Of a stretch of DNA of 64,000 nucleotides, positions 43,568-51,699 are shown in pieces (within the stretch, counting starts at the first letter, position 1; every line of letters begins with the position of its first letter). The notes below the pieces were generated by a model. The model saw only the letters and a program-made list of their open reading frames with translations, searched no databases and had not been told where the DNA came from. The position numbers were made by a program, and so were the translations under genes. Source of the DNA: Streptomyces megasporus (GTDB taxonomy: Bacteria; Actinomycetota; Actinomycetes; Streptomycetales; Streptomycetaceae); assembly GCF_000718985.1 (NCBI RefSeq), contig NZ_JODL01000029.1:53324-117323 (forward strand), given 5' to 3'.

Positions 43568-43608
43568 TGCTGACGTCTGTGTGAGCGCGGCGGCCCTGCC
43601 GTCGCGAC

Positions 43609-43773
43609 TTATCGCGTCTCGCGGTGCGCGGTGTGCGCGTTGCAACGCGGGCAGTGCTTCTTCATCTCAAGACGGTCCGGGTTGTTCCGCCGGTTCTTCT
43701 TGGTGATGTAGTTCCGCTCCTTGCACTCCACGCAGGCCAGCGTGATCTTCGGGCGGACGTCGGTGGCAGCCAC
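43609..43773 (-). CDS. rpmG: 50S ribosomal protein L33 (zinc-binding form)
   Basis: A 54-residue protein with CVEC and CPRC pairs, so this is the C+ (zinc) paralogue. Streptomyces usually keeps a second, Cys-free paralogue under Zur control elsewhere. GTG start at 43773. The gene lies after tRNA-Thr and tRNA-Met on the same strand. Confidence 0.95.
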   Translation of the reverse strand: MAATDVRPKITLACVECKERNYITKKNRRNNPDRLEMKKHCPRCNAHTAHRETR

Positions 43774-43860
43774 GTGAGTGCTCCTTGACGGACGAGACGG
43801 TTTAACGCAGGAATAGTAGCCGACCGGAGGACCGACCCCGCAATCGGCTACTGGTTGAGG

Positions 43861-43933
43861 TAGCGGTGACCGGACTCGAACCGGTGACACAACGATTATG
43901 AGCCGTTTGCTCTACCGACTGAGCTACACCGCC
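43861..43933 (-). tRNA. tRNA-Met (anticodon CAT)
   Basis: 73 nt. The acceptor GGCGGTG pairs with CACCGCT (first pair G-T). D-loop AGCTCAGTCGGTAGAGCA, anticodon loop CTCATAA, and T-arm CCGGTTCGAGTCCGG are intact. The discriminator is A. The first pair is not the C-A mismatch of initiator tRNA, so it is the elongator. Confidence 0.96.
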
Positions 43934-43979
43934 GCGATGCGGGTGCCCCCCGTTCGGGACGGGGGACCTCTCACATCAG

Positions 43980-44052
43980 AGCCCCAATACGGAATCGAAC
44001 CGTAGACCTTCTCCTTACCATGGAGACGCTCTGCCGACTGAGCTATTGGGGC
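43980..44052 (-). tRNA. tRNA-Thr (anticodon GGT)
   Basis: 73 nt. Acceptor GCCCCAA with TTGGGGC, anticodon stem TCTCC with GGAGA around the loop ATGGTAA, T-arm ACGGTTCGATTCCGT. The discriminator is T. Follows the Met tRNA locus in the conserved Thr-Met-rpmG order. Confidence 0.96.
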
Positions 44053-44275
44053 GAGCGATGAAGACATTACACGGTCGGAGCGCCGAACGTGAAATCCTTG
44101 TCGGCCGGATCTTCGGCCGACCGTGTTCCCCACCGCCCCACCGGCCCACTCCCCGCTCACCGGTACGACTACCGGTACGACTATTGGCCTTCCGTGTGCT
44201 GCCGCCGCCCCACCGCACCGGCCCGGCCCTAGGCTCGGTCCACACCAGCGATCATGAGCGAACCGCGGGAGCCCC

Positions 44276-45613
44276 ATGCCCGAGAGCCAGCCGCAGGAAC
44301 CGGCGGAGCCCGATCGCGACACCGCCCCCGGACCGCCCCCGCTCCTCCTGTGCGGCGCCCGACTCGCCGACGGACGCACCGTGGACGTCCGGCTCGGCGG
44401 CGGCCGGATCGAGGCGGTGGGCGCCGCGGGAAGCCTGTCCTCACCCGGCCCGGCGTCCGCGCGGCTCCCCCGGATCGACCTCACCGGCCACCTCCTGCTG
44501 CCGGCGCCCGCCGAGCCCCACGCCCACTACGACACCGCGCTGACCGCCGACGCGGGCGGCGCGGGGCCCCCGGACGGGATCGGGGACCTCCAGCGGAACG
44601 TCCAGCGGCGCGCCGCCGAGGCCGCCCTGCTCCAACTCGGCCACGGCGCCACCGCCGTGCGCACCCACGTGCGGGTCGGCGACGCCGCCGGACTCTCCGT
44701 CCTCCAAGCCGTGCTCCGGGCCCGGCACGCCCTGCGGGGGTTGACCGACCTCACCGCCGTCGCGGTGCCCGGGGTGCTGACCGGCGTGGCCGGGGCGGAC
44801 GGCCTGGCGGTGCTGCGGGACGCGGTGGGGATGGGCGCGCAGGTGGTGGGCGGCTGCCCGGATCTCGACCCCGACCCGGCGGGCCACCTGGAGGCCGTGC
44901 TGACGGTGGCCGCCGAGTACGGCCGCCCGGTGGACCTCCACGTCCGCGGCGGGGCCCCGGCCCGGCTGTCCCGGTTCGCCGCGCTGGCGGGCGAGTCGCG
45001 GACGGAGCTGGTCGTCGGCCCCTGCGACGGTCTGGCCCGTCTTCCGCACGAGGTCGCCGCCCGTGCCGCCGAGGCCCTGGCGGCGGCCGGGGCCACGGTG
45101 GTCTGCCTGCCACGGGGCGGCTGCGGGCTGTCGGGCCCTCTCCCCCACGCGACGCCCGTGCGGCTGCTGGAGGCGGCGGGCGTGCGGGTCGCCGCGGGCG
45201 GCGGCGCGCTGCGCGACGGGGCCGACCCGGTGGGGCGCGGCGACCCGCTGGAGGCCGCCCACCTGCTGGTCTCCCGCGACCGGCTCGACCCCGAGGCGGC
45301 CTACGAGGCGGTGAGCGCGCGGGCGCGCCGGGCCCTGGGGCTGCCTCGGGTGCGGATCGAGGCCGGCTTCCCGGCGGAGCTGCTGGCGGTGCGCGGGGAC
45401 ACCCTCACCGGGGCGCTGTCGCTGGCGTACAGCAGGCTGGTCGTCCACCGCGGCCGGGTGGTGGCCCGGACCAGCGCGGTGCGGGAGTACTGCGACACGA
45501 CGGACACGGCGGACAGGGCGGACAGGGCGGGCGCGGGGGACACGGCGAACACGGCGAACACACGGCCCGGTCACGCCGCGGAACTCGGGCTTCCCCGCCA
45601 GTCACAGCGCTGA
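44276..45613 (+). CDS. Amidohydrolase (cytosine deaminase-like) lacking catalytic residues
   Basis: A 445-residue protein with the composite beta domain and TIM barrel of the cytosine deaminase group. The first metal motif is kept as EPHAHYDT (His82, His84), and a His remains at 222 in VDLHVRGG. However the catalytic Glu of the HCDE motif is replaced (HVRG), the SHT His is absent (VVGPCDG), and the final Asp of the GHDD motif is replaced in VAAGGGALRDG near 306-314. It is therefore unlikely to deaminate. The C-terminal 45 residues are low complexity ([20 protein letters not shown]). The ATG at 44276 is the only good start. Confidence 0.8.
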   Translation: MPESQPQEPAEPDRDTAPGPPPLLLCGARLADGRTVDVRLGGGRIEAVGAAGSLSSPGPASARLPRIDLTGHLLLPAPAEPHAHYDTALTADAGGAGPPDGIGDLQRNVQRRAAEAALLQLGHGATAVRTHVRVGDAAGLSVLQAVLRARHALRGLTDLTAVAVPGVLTGVAGADGLAVLRDAVGMGAQVVGGCPDLDPDPAGHLEAVLTVAAEYGRPVDLHVRGGAPARLSRFAALAGESRTELVVGPCDGLARLPHEVAARAAEALAAAGATVVCLPRGGCGLSGPLPHATPVRLLEAAGVRVAAGGGALRDGADPVGRGDPLEAAHLLVSRDRLDPEAAYEAVSARARRALGLPRVRIEAGFPAELLAVRGDTLTGALSLAYSRLVVHRGRVVARTSAVREYCDTTDTADRADRAGAGDTANTANTRPGHAAELGLPRQSQR

Positions 45614-45641
45614 CGCGGCCTTCCCGGCGTACGGTCGGATC

Positions 45642-46322
45642 ATGCGCACAGTCATCGCTGGTGGACACGGTCAGATCGCGCTGCGGCTGGAGCGGTTGCT
45701 CGCCGAGCGCGGGGACGAGGTCGCGGGGCTCATCCGGCGGCCCGAGCAGGCGGACGACCTGCGCTCGGCGGGGGCCGAGCCGATCGTCTGCGACCTGGAG
45801 TCGGCGTCCGTGGAGGAGGTCGCCGGGCATCTGGAGGGCGCCGACGCGGCGGTCTTCGCGGCGGGCGCCGGGCCGGGCAGCGGCGCGGCCCGCAAGGACA
45901 CCGTGGACCGCGCGGCGGCCGTCCTCTTCGCGGACGCCGCCGAGCGCGCCGGGGTGCGCCGTTTCGTCGTCGTCTCCTCGATGGGCGCGGACCGGGAGCC
46001 CCCGGCCGACACCGAGCCCGTCTTCGCCGCCTACCTGCGCGCCAAGAAGGCGGCCGAGGAGGACGTGCGCCGCCGCATCGACCTGGACTGGACGATCCTC
46101 CGCCCCGGTCGCCTCACGAACGAGCCGGGCGCCGGCAGCGTGCGGCTGGGGCCCCAGGTGGAGTACGGCGAGGTCACGCGCGACGACGTGGCCGCCGTCC
46201 TCGTCGCCCTCTTGGACGACCCCCGCACCGTGCGGATCACGCTGGAGCTGACGGGCGGCCCCACCCCGATCGACCAGGCGGTCGCGACGCTGGGCGCGCA
46301 GGCGACGGAGGTGCCGGACTGA
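45642..46322 (+). CDS. NAD(P)-binding atypical SDR protein
   Basis: A 226-residue Rossmann-fold protein. It starts MRTVIAGGHGQIALRL, a GxxGxxG dinucleotide site, followed by CDLESASVEE, VFAAGAGPGSG, and the VVVSSMGADREP segment. DWTILRPGRLTNEPG is typical of the SDR_a5 / YwnB-type group that act as reductases or flavin/NAD-linked regulators. There is no YxxxK active-site pair of classical SDRs. Only 29 bases after the amidohydrolase, so the two may share a transcript. Substrate unknown. Confidence 0.88.
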   Translation: MRTVIAGGHGQIALRLERLLAERGDEVAGLIRRPEQADDLRSAGAEPIVCDLESASVEEVAGHLEGADAAVFAAGAGPGSGAARKDTVDRAAAVLFADAAERAGVRRFVVVSSMGADREPPADTEPVFAAYLRAKKAAEEDVRRRIDLDWTILRPGRLTNEPGAGSVRLGPQVEYGEVTRDDVAAVLVALLDDPRTVRITLELTGGPTPIDQAVATLGAQATEVPD

Positions 46323-46448
46323 CCCGCCCCGGTGGTGGGGCCGGCCGGGGGATTCGTTCCGGGTCGGCCCCGCGCCGGGAGCGTCGGCGCGTCGGGGGCG
46401 GCGGCACTGGCACGACGCCGACACGGCGCCGATACGACGCCGATACGA

Positions 46449-46494
46449 CGAAGCCCTCTCCGCCTGCTGCTTCCGCAGGATGGAGAGGGCTTCG
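46449..46494. terminator. Terminator between the SDR gene and tRNA-Tyr
   Basis: Perfect 13-base outer arms (46449-46461 and 46482-46494) with an inner CCTGC-GCAGG stem. T-rich on the plus strand after the hairpin, and also directly downstream of the minus-strand tRNA. Confidence 0.75.
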
Positions 46495-46500
46495 TTTCTG

Positions 46501-46582
<82 letters not shown>

Positions 46583-46759
46583 TGGTCCGTCGCCTCGGGG
46601 CTTCCCCTTCGGCAACGGGCATAACCATACCCGATGGTGGGGGGTGGTTCGCCACCTGATCGTCCGGCGGTGAACCGCCGCGTCGCGTGGTTAGGCTGAC
46701 GTGCGCGTGCCGTGCGCGGCCGCACCCCGACGGATCTACGTACGAGGAGCCAATCCACG

Positions 46760-47248
46760 ATGGCCGACTCCAGTTTCGACATCGTCTCGAAGGTCGAGCG
46801 GCAGGAGGTCGACAACGCCCTCAACCAGACCGCCAAGGAGATCTCCCAGCGCTACGACTTCAAGGGCGTGGACGCCTCCATCGCCTGGTCGGGCGAGAAG
46901 ATCGAGATGCGTGCCAACTCCGAGGAGCGAGTCAAGGCGATCCTCGACGTCTTCCAGTCCAAGCTGATCAAGCGCGGCATCTCGCTGAAGTCGCTGGACG
47001 CCGGGGAGCCCCAGTCGTCCGGCAAGGAGTACAAGCTCTTCGCGTCGATCCAGGAGGGCATCTCCCAGGAGAACGCCAAGAAGGTCGCGAAGATCATCCG
47101 CGACGAGGGCCCCAAGGGCGTCAAGGCGCAGGTGCAGGGCGACGAGCTGCGGGTCAGCTCCAAGAGCAGGGACGCGCTCCAGGAGGTCATCGCCCTGCTC
47201 AAGGGCAAGGACTTCGACTTCGCGCTCCAGTTCGTCAACTACCGCTGA
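46760..47248 (+). CDS. YajQ-family nucleotide-binding protein
   Basis: A 162-residue protein starting [20 protein letters not shown], with the two alpha-beta sandwich repeats of the YajQ/UPF0234 family and the typical [12 protein letters not shown] and [11 protein letters not shown] ends. Family members bind tRNA or nucleotides, and one was shown to bind cyclic di-GMP in Xanthomonas. The role in Streptomyces is unknown. The ATG at 46760 has AGGAG upstream. A bidirectional terminator follows. Confidence 0.95.
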   Translation: MADSSFDIVSKVERQEVDNALNQTAKEISQRYDFKGVDASIAWSGEKIEMRANSEERVKAILDVFQSKLIKRGISLKSLDAGEPQSSGKEYKLFASIQEGISQENAKKVAKIIRDEGPKGVKAQVQGDELRVSSKSRDALQEVIALLKGKDFDFALQFVNYR

Positions 47249-47290
47249 GCGGTGGGGCCGGCCCCGGTGGTGTTCCGGGCCGGCCCCCAC

Positions 47291-47327
47291 GCCGCGGACA
47301 CCCGCCGGGGCGGCGGGTGTCCGCGGC
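47291..47327. terminator. Bidirectional terminator between yajQ and the antiporter gene
   Basis: Perfect 16-base arms (47291-47306 and 47312-47327) around a 5-base loop. A second hairpin with one bulge at 47252-47290 precedes it. Confidence 0.85.
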
Positions 47328-47333
47328 GGTCCG

Positions 47334-48575
47334 TCAGCGTTCGACGCCCACCGGTTCCGGCGGCTCCTCCACCGTCTCCGCCTCGGTGGCCTTCCCGGAC
47401 CGGTCGCCCGGCATGACGCGGGCCAGCAGCCGGGCCGGCCGGTGCGAGCGGCCCGCGGCCAGCGGGGCGAGCACGGCGAGGACCAGCACGTAGCCCGCGA
47501 TGAACGGGGAGAGCCTCGCGTCCAGGCCGGCGGTCGCGGCCATGGTGGCCAGGATGAGTGCGAACTCGCCGCGGGCGGTCAGGGTGATGGCCACATGGGC
47601 CGTCGGCTCGGGGCCGAAGCCGTACATCCGGGCGGTGAACAGGCCCGAGAGCACGTTCATCAGCACGGTGAGGGCCACCGCGGCGAGGACGGGCACCACC
47701 ACCTTCGGCAGGTCGCCGGGGTCGATGGACAGGCCGAAGGCGAAGAAGAAGATCGCGGCGAAGGCGTCCCGGAGCGGGTTGACCAGTTCCCGGATCCTGT
47801 CCCCCGAGGACGTGCTGCCGAGCATCAGGCCGACCATGAAGGCGCCGATGACGTCGGCCACCCCGAACATCTCGGCTACGCCCGCCATCAGCACCGCGGC
47901 GCCGAGGAACGAGATCACCAGCAGCTCGTTGTCCTTGGTGGCGATGAGCCGTCCGATCAGGGCGGTGCCCCAACGGGCCAGGATGGCGAGCACCAGCAGG
48001 AAGCCGAACGCCTTGCCCGCCTGGCCGACCGCGGACACCGCGCTGTCGGCACCCGAGATCACCGGCTGGAGCGCGGCCAGGTAGACGGCGAGGAAGATGT
48101 CGTCGATGACGATGATGCCGAGGATGGCCTTGGTCTCGGGATTGCCTATTCGACCGAGGTCGACCAGGACTTTGGTGACGATCGCCGACGACGAGATGCC
48201 GAGCACCCCGGCGAGGACGAAGGCCTCGGAGGTGCCCCAGCCGAGGGCGAACCCGAAGACCAGACCGGCGCCCACGTTCAGCACCAGGTACACGATCCCG
48301 GCCAGGGTCAGTTTCCGGCCGCCGGCCCTGAGGTCGTCGAGGTGGAACTCCAACCCCAGGTAGAACAGCAGCAGCACCAGGCCGAGGGACGAGAGCATTC
48401 CCAGGTCGTGCGGGTCCTGCACCAGCACGAAGCCGGGGGTGTGCGGGCCGAGGAGCGCCCCGGCGAGGATGAACAGGGGAATCGTGGGGAGCCCGATCCG
48501 GGTCCCGAGCCGAGCGAGGACGGCGGCGGCGACGAAGGCGCCGCCCATGGCGAGCAGGGTGTCCGTGTGCCCCAT
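47334..48575 (-). CDS. Cation:proton antiporter (CPA2, KefB-like)
   Basis: A membrane antiporter of about 413 residues with roughly 12 membrane segments, exchanging Na+ or K+ for protons. It contains LPTIPLFILAGALLGPHTPG, the FYLGLEFHLDDL motif and the ion-site helix AIVTKVLVDLGRIGNPETKAI. The TrkA-C or RCK domain of KefB proteins is absent, and no regulatory-subunit gene lies next to it. The ATG at 48575 is preferred because GGGAGGT lies upstream at workable spacing. A GTG at 48587 would overlap that site. Confidence 0.9.
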   Translation of the reverse strand: MGHTDTLLAMGGAFVAAAVLARLGTRIGLPTIPLFILAGALLGPHTPGFVLVQDPHDLGMLSSLGLVLLLFYLGLEFHLDDLRAGGRKLTLAGIVYLVLNVGAGLVFGFALGWGTSEAFVLAGVLGISSSAIVTKVLVDLGRIGNPETKAILGIIVIDDIFLAVYLAALQPVISGADSAVSAVGQAGKAFGFLLVLAILARWGTALIGRLIATKDNELLVISFLGAAVLMAGVAEMFGVADVIGAFMVGLMLGSTSSGDRIRELVNPLRDAFAAIFFFAFGLSIDPGDLPKVVVPVLAAVALTVLMNVLSGLFTARMYGFGPEPTAHVAITLTARGEFALILATMAATAGLDARLSPFIAGYVLVLAVLAPLAAGRSHRPARLLARVMPGDRSGKATEAETVEEPPEPVGVER

Positions 48576-48587
48576 GAGGGCGGTCAC

Positions 48588-48928
48588 CTCCCGGGTGCGG
48601 CAGCGGGTAACGGACAGGAGCCGGGTCGGGCGGGGGTCAGCGAGTGAATGGGGTCCTCCCGTGCGTTCGGACGGCTCGGTCGGTCGATCGTCAAGAGAGG
48701 TTCAAAGGTTAGTTTACCGAACTACTTTTCTCGCTTTTATCTCACAAGCTGACATACATGCGTATTTTGATTGTGCTTGTTTTCCGCCGTCTGTCTCTTC
48801 GAGGACTCCCGGACGAGGGTGCGAAGGGCCCGGGCGTCCGAGGGAAGAGCGGTTCGGGAGGTTGCGGAACACCTCGCTCAGGGAACCCGGGAACGGACCG
48901 TCCCGCGCCCACGTGCCCTGGAGAACGT
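48588..48928. promoter_or_regulatory. AT-rich divergent promoter region
   Basis: 340 bases between the divergent antiporter and lipoprotein genes. 48690-48790 is much richer in A and T than anything else in the window. It contains the inverted repeat TAGTT-TACCG-AACTA at 48710-48724, a size and shape typical of MarR- or GntR-type operators. No gene is recognisable, although frames on both strands are open. Confidence 0.45.
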
Positions 48929-49324
48929 ATGAGGAAGAGGACCGCACGGACCGTCCTGCCGGTCGCCCTGCTGTGCGGCACGTTCGCGCTCGCCGCCTGC
49001 GGGGAGGACGGCGGGAACAACGAACTGACCGGCGCCGCCGTCCGCACAGCCGCGGCCCAGGCCGGGGAGGCCGCCTTCGAACAGGCCGGACACCCCATCG
49101 ACGGCGGCCTCGACTGCGCCGACGAGGGCAGCGGCGAGAACCTCCGCATCACCTGCGACGGAAAGACCCGGGACGGCCAGGACGCCAGGATGACCGCCAC
49201 GGCCGACAGGAACCCGGAGATCAACACCGGCGACGGGGTCAGGATCGAGGGATTCGAGGTCGTCGGCACAGTGGGGAACAACCAGGTGATCAAGAAGAAG
49301 GGCTGCGTCGGCGTCGGCTGCTGA
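48929..49324 (+). CDS. Small secreted lipoprotein (DUF4333-like)
   Basis: A 131-residue exported protein. The signal peptide MRKRTARTVLPVALLCGTFA is followed by LAAC with the lipid-bearing Cys at 24. The mature part has a DCADEGSGENLRITCDG pair of Cys and a beta-rich domain, ending in a KKKGCVGVGC tail. It resembles small DUF4333-type lipoproteins of actinobacteria. GGAGA precedes the ATG at 48929. Function unknown. Confidence 0.7.
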   Translation: MRKRTARTVLPVALLCGTFALAACGEDGGNNELTGAAVRTAAAQAGEAAFEQAGHPIDGGLDCADEGSGENLRITCDGKTRDGQDARMTATADRNPEINTGDGVRIEGFEVVGTVGNNQVIKKKGCVGVGC

Positions 49325-49482
49325 CCTCCGCCCGGCCACCGCGGCACGGACGGAATCGGGTGAGGTCGGACGGAACCGGACGGGATCGGGCCGCCCCTCG
49401 CCCCGGCGTGGGCCGTTGAACCCGCCGATCGGGGGCAGACGGCACAACGACCAGTGCCGAACCGCCGGGAGGTCCACCGCCG

Positions 49483-50271
49483 ATGGCCACACCCGCCCGC
49501 CGTACGCGCCCTCGGGGCCGCGGCCCCGCCTTCGACCTGCGGCGGACGACCCTGGGTTTCGTCCTCGCCGCGATCCTGCTGGTCTGCGCGGGGCTCGCGG
49601 TGCGCGCGGTGGCCGGGGCCGCCGAGCGGCACCCGGTCGTGGTCGTCGCCGGCTGTCTGCTCTGCGCGCCGGTGGCCGTGGCCGTCCTGCGCGGCGGACG
49701 CCGCTTCCGGGCCGCCAGGGCGGCCCGCCGGGCCGTCGGAGCCCTGACCGAGGGCGCCGAGACCGCGCTGGAGACGCTGGAGGCCACGGCGCCCCCCGCT
49801 CCCGACGACATCGCCGACACCGCCGCCTCCGGCGACACCGCCCCCGAACGGGCGGCCCCCTGGCCGGCGGACCACTACGACGCCATGGACGCGGAGGAGT
49901 TCGAGCGGGCCGTCGCCGCCCTGTGCGAACGGGACGGCTGCCGGAACGTGGAGGTCGTCGGCGGCGCCGGCGACCTCGGCGCCGACGTCCTCGCCACCGC
50001 CCCGGACGGCCGGCGCGTCGTCCTCCAGTGCAAGCGCTACGGGGAGGCCAACAAGGTCGGATCCCAGGACGTGCAGCGCTTCGGCGGGACCTGCTGGACC
50101 GTCCACGAGGCCCAGGTGGCGGCCGTGGTGACCACCAGCGGCTTCACGGCGCCGGCCGTCGAGTACGCCGAACAGTGCGGAATCCTGTGCGTCGACCGCG
50201 ACGCCCTCGCGGCCTGGAGCGACGGCACCGGGCCGGCACCGTGGGCCGGCCGCGTGACCCCCGAGGTCTAG
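49483..50271 (+). CDS. Membrane-anchored Mrr-like restriction endonuclease
   Basis: A 262-residue protein. Two membrane segments near 22-42 and 52-68 anchor it. After an Ala/Glu-rich linker, residues 133-245 form an Mrr_cat/PD-(D/E)xK nuclease domain: MDAEEFERAVAALCERDGC, then GAGDLGADVL with the catalytic Asp164, then VVLQCKRY with Gln182 and Lys184, and a QVAAVVTTSGFTAPA strand. Such proteins would cut modified or foreign DNA at the membrane. The stop overlaps the stop of the convergent yccF gene in a shared CTAG. Confidence 0.88.
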   Translation: MATPARRTRPRGRGPAFDLRRTTLGFVLAAILLVCAGLAVRAVAGAAERHPVVVVAGCLLCAPVAVAVLRGGRRFRAARAARRAVGALTEGAETALETLEATAPPAPDDIADTAASGDTAPERAAPWPADHYDAMDAEEFERAVAALCERDGCRNVEVVGGAGDLGADVLATAPDGRRVVLQCKRYGEANKVGSQDVQRFGGTCWTVHEAQVAAVVTTSGFTAPAVEYAEQCGILCVDRDALAAWSDGTGPAPWAGRVTPEV

Positions 50272-50684
50272 GTGACCGGGTTCCGGCTCCAGTGGTACGA
50301 CGGGTACGCGGCGTCGCTGCGGACGATCTCGCGGCCCAGCGGCATCAGGGAGACGGGCACCATCTTGAAGTGGGCGATCCCGAAGGGAATGCCGATCAGG
50401 GTCAGGCAGAACCCGATGCCCGCCGTGATGTGCCCCAGAGCGAGCCAGATCCCGGCGAAGATCAGCCAGACGACGTTCCCCACCCCGGAGGCGACGCCCG
50501 CGTCACGCCGCTCGACGACCCGGTGGCCGAAGGGCCACAGGGCGTAGGCGGCGATCCGGAAGCAGGCGATGCCCCACGGGATCGTGACGATCAGCACGCA
50601 GCAGATCACGCCGGCGACCACGTACCCCAGGGCCATCCACAGCCCGGAGAAGATCAACCAGACGATGTTGAGCAGAGTCCTCAC
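50268..50684 (-). CDS. YccF-domain inner membrane protein
   Basis: A 138-residue protein with two copies of the YccF domain, each a WLIFxGxWxALGxxxAG helix pair ([20 protein letters not shown] and [20 protein letters not shown]). Four membrane segments. Function unknown. In Streptomyces it lies beside htpX, and here its start overlaps the htpX stop by 4 bases, so they form an operon. Confidence 0.93.
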   Translation of the reverse strand: MRTLLNIVWLIFSGLWMALGYVVAGVICCVLIVTIPWGIACFRIAAYALWPFGHRVVERRDAGVASGVGNVVWLIFAGIWLALGHITAGIGFCLTLIGIPFGIAHFKMVPVSLMPLGREIVRSDAAYPSYHWSRNPVT

Positions 50685-51544
50685 GGGCGCCTCCCCGCCA
50701 TCTTCTCCAGCCGGGCGATGCGGTCGGTCATCGGCGGATGGGTGGAGAACAGTTTGGACAACCCGTCACCGGGACGGAACGGGTTGGCGATCATCATGTG
50801 GCTCGCCGTCTCCAGCCGTGGCTCGGGCGGCAGCGGGAGCCTTTTCGTTCCGGCGTCCAGCTTGTCCAGGGCGGAGGCGAGGGCGAGCGGATCACCGGTG
50901 AGCCGGGCCCCGGAGGCGTCCGCCTCGTACTCGCGGGAGCGACTGACCGCGAGCCGGATCAGGGACGCCGCGATCGGCCCCAGCAGCATGACCAGCAGCA
51001 TGCCCACCAGACCGGGGCCCTCGTCGTCGTCCGACCGGCCCACCGGGATCAGCCAGGCGAAGTTCACCAGGAACATCACCACCGAGGCCAGCGCGCCCGC
51101 GATGGAGGAGACGAGGATGTCGCGGTTGTGGACGTGGCTGAGCTCGTGCCCGATGACGCCACGCAGCTCCCGCTCGTCGAGGAGCCGCAGGATGCCCTCG
51201 GTGCAGCAGACCGCCGCGTTGCGCGGGTTGCGGCCGGTGGCGAACGCGTTGGGCGCCTGGGTCGGCGAGATGTACAGGCGCGGCATGGGTTGGCGGGCCG
51301 CCGTGGACAGCTCGCGGACCATGCGGTAGAGGCCGGGCGCCTCGAACTCGCTGACCGGACGTGCCCGCATGGCGCGCAGGGCCAGCTTGTCGCTGTTCCA
51401 GTAGGCGTAGGCGTTGGTGCCGACGGCGACGACGAGCGCGACGATCAGCCCCGTACGGCCGAAGAAGCCGCCGATGACGATGATGAGTGCGGACAGCCCC
51501 CCGAGAAGCAGAGCCGTCTTCAGCCCGTTGTGCCGGCGGTGCAC
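50681..51544 (-). CDS. htpX: Membrane zinc metalloprotease HtpX
   Basis: A 287-residue M48 protease that degrades misfolded membrane proteins. The HExxH motif is HELSH (His133, Glu134, His137), followed by the third-ligand region [17 protein letters not shown]. Membrane segments near 8-45 and 140-195. It starts at [16 protein letters not shown]. Followed by yccF. The nuo2 operon starts 155 bases downstream, which is the conserved order. Confidence 0.95.
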   Translation of the reverse strand: MHRRHNGLKTALLLGGLSALIIVIGGFFGRTGLIVALVVAVGTNAYAYWNSDKLALRAMRARPVSEFEAPGLYRMVRELSTAARQPMPRLYISPTQAPNAFATGRNPRNAAVCCTEGILRLLDERELRGVIGHELSHVHNRDILVSSIAGALASVVMFLVNFAWLIPVGRSDDDEGPGLVGMLLVMLLGPIAASLIRLAVSRSREYEADASGARLTGDPLALASALDKLDAGTKRLPLPPEPRLETASHMMIANPFRPGDGLSKLFSTHPPMTDRIARLEKMAGRRP

Positions 51545-51699
51545 GGTACGCCCTCCAGGTGGTGCGGCAGGGGAACCCCTCGGTGTGGCCCTTCGTGTGC
51601 CCCTCTTGTGCTGGTGCCTCCGCCTTTTGACGGATTCGGCGGACCCTTTCCTGAAAGGTCAACGCCACGCGGAGGTGCTGGGTTCCCGGGGGCCGCCGG

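Noticed and set aside
44160..44183. Direct repeat of CCGGTACGACTA between tRNA-Thr and the amidohydrolase gene
   Set aside because: Two adjacent 12-base copies only, with no gene or boundary associated; most likely chance or simple slippage.
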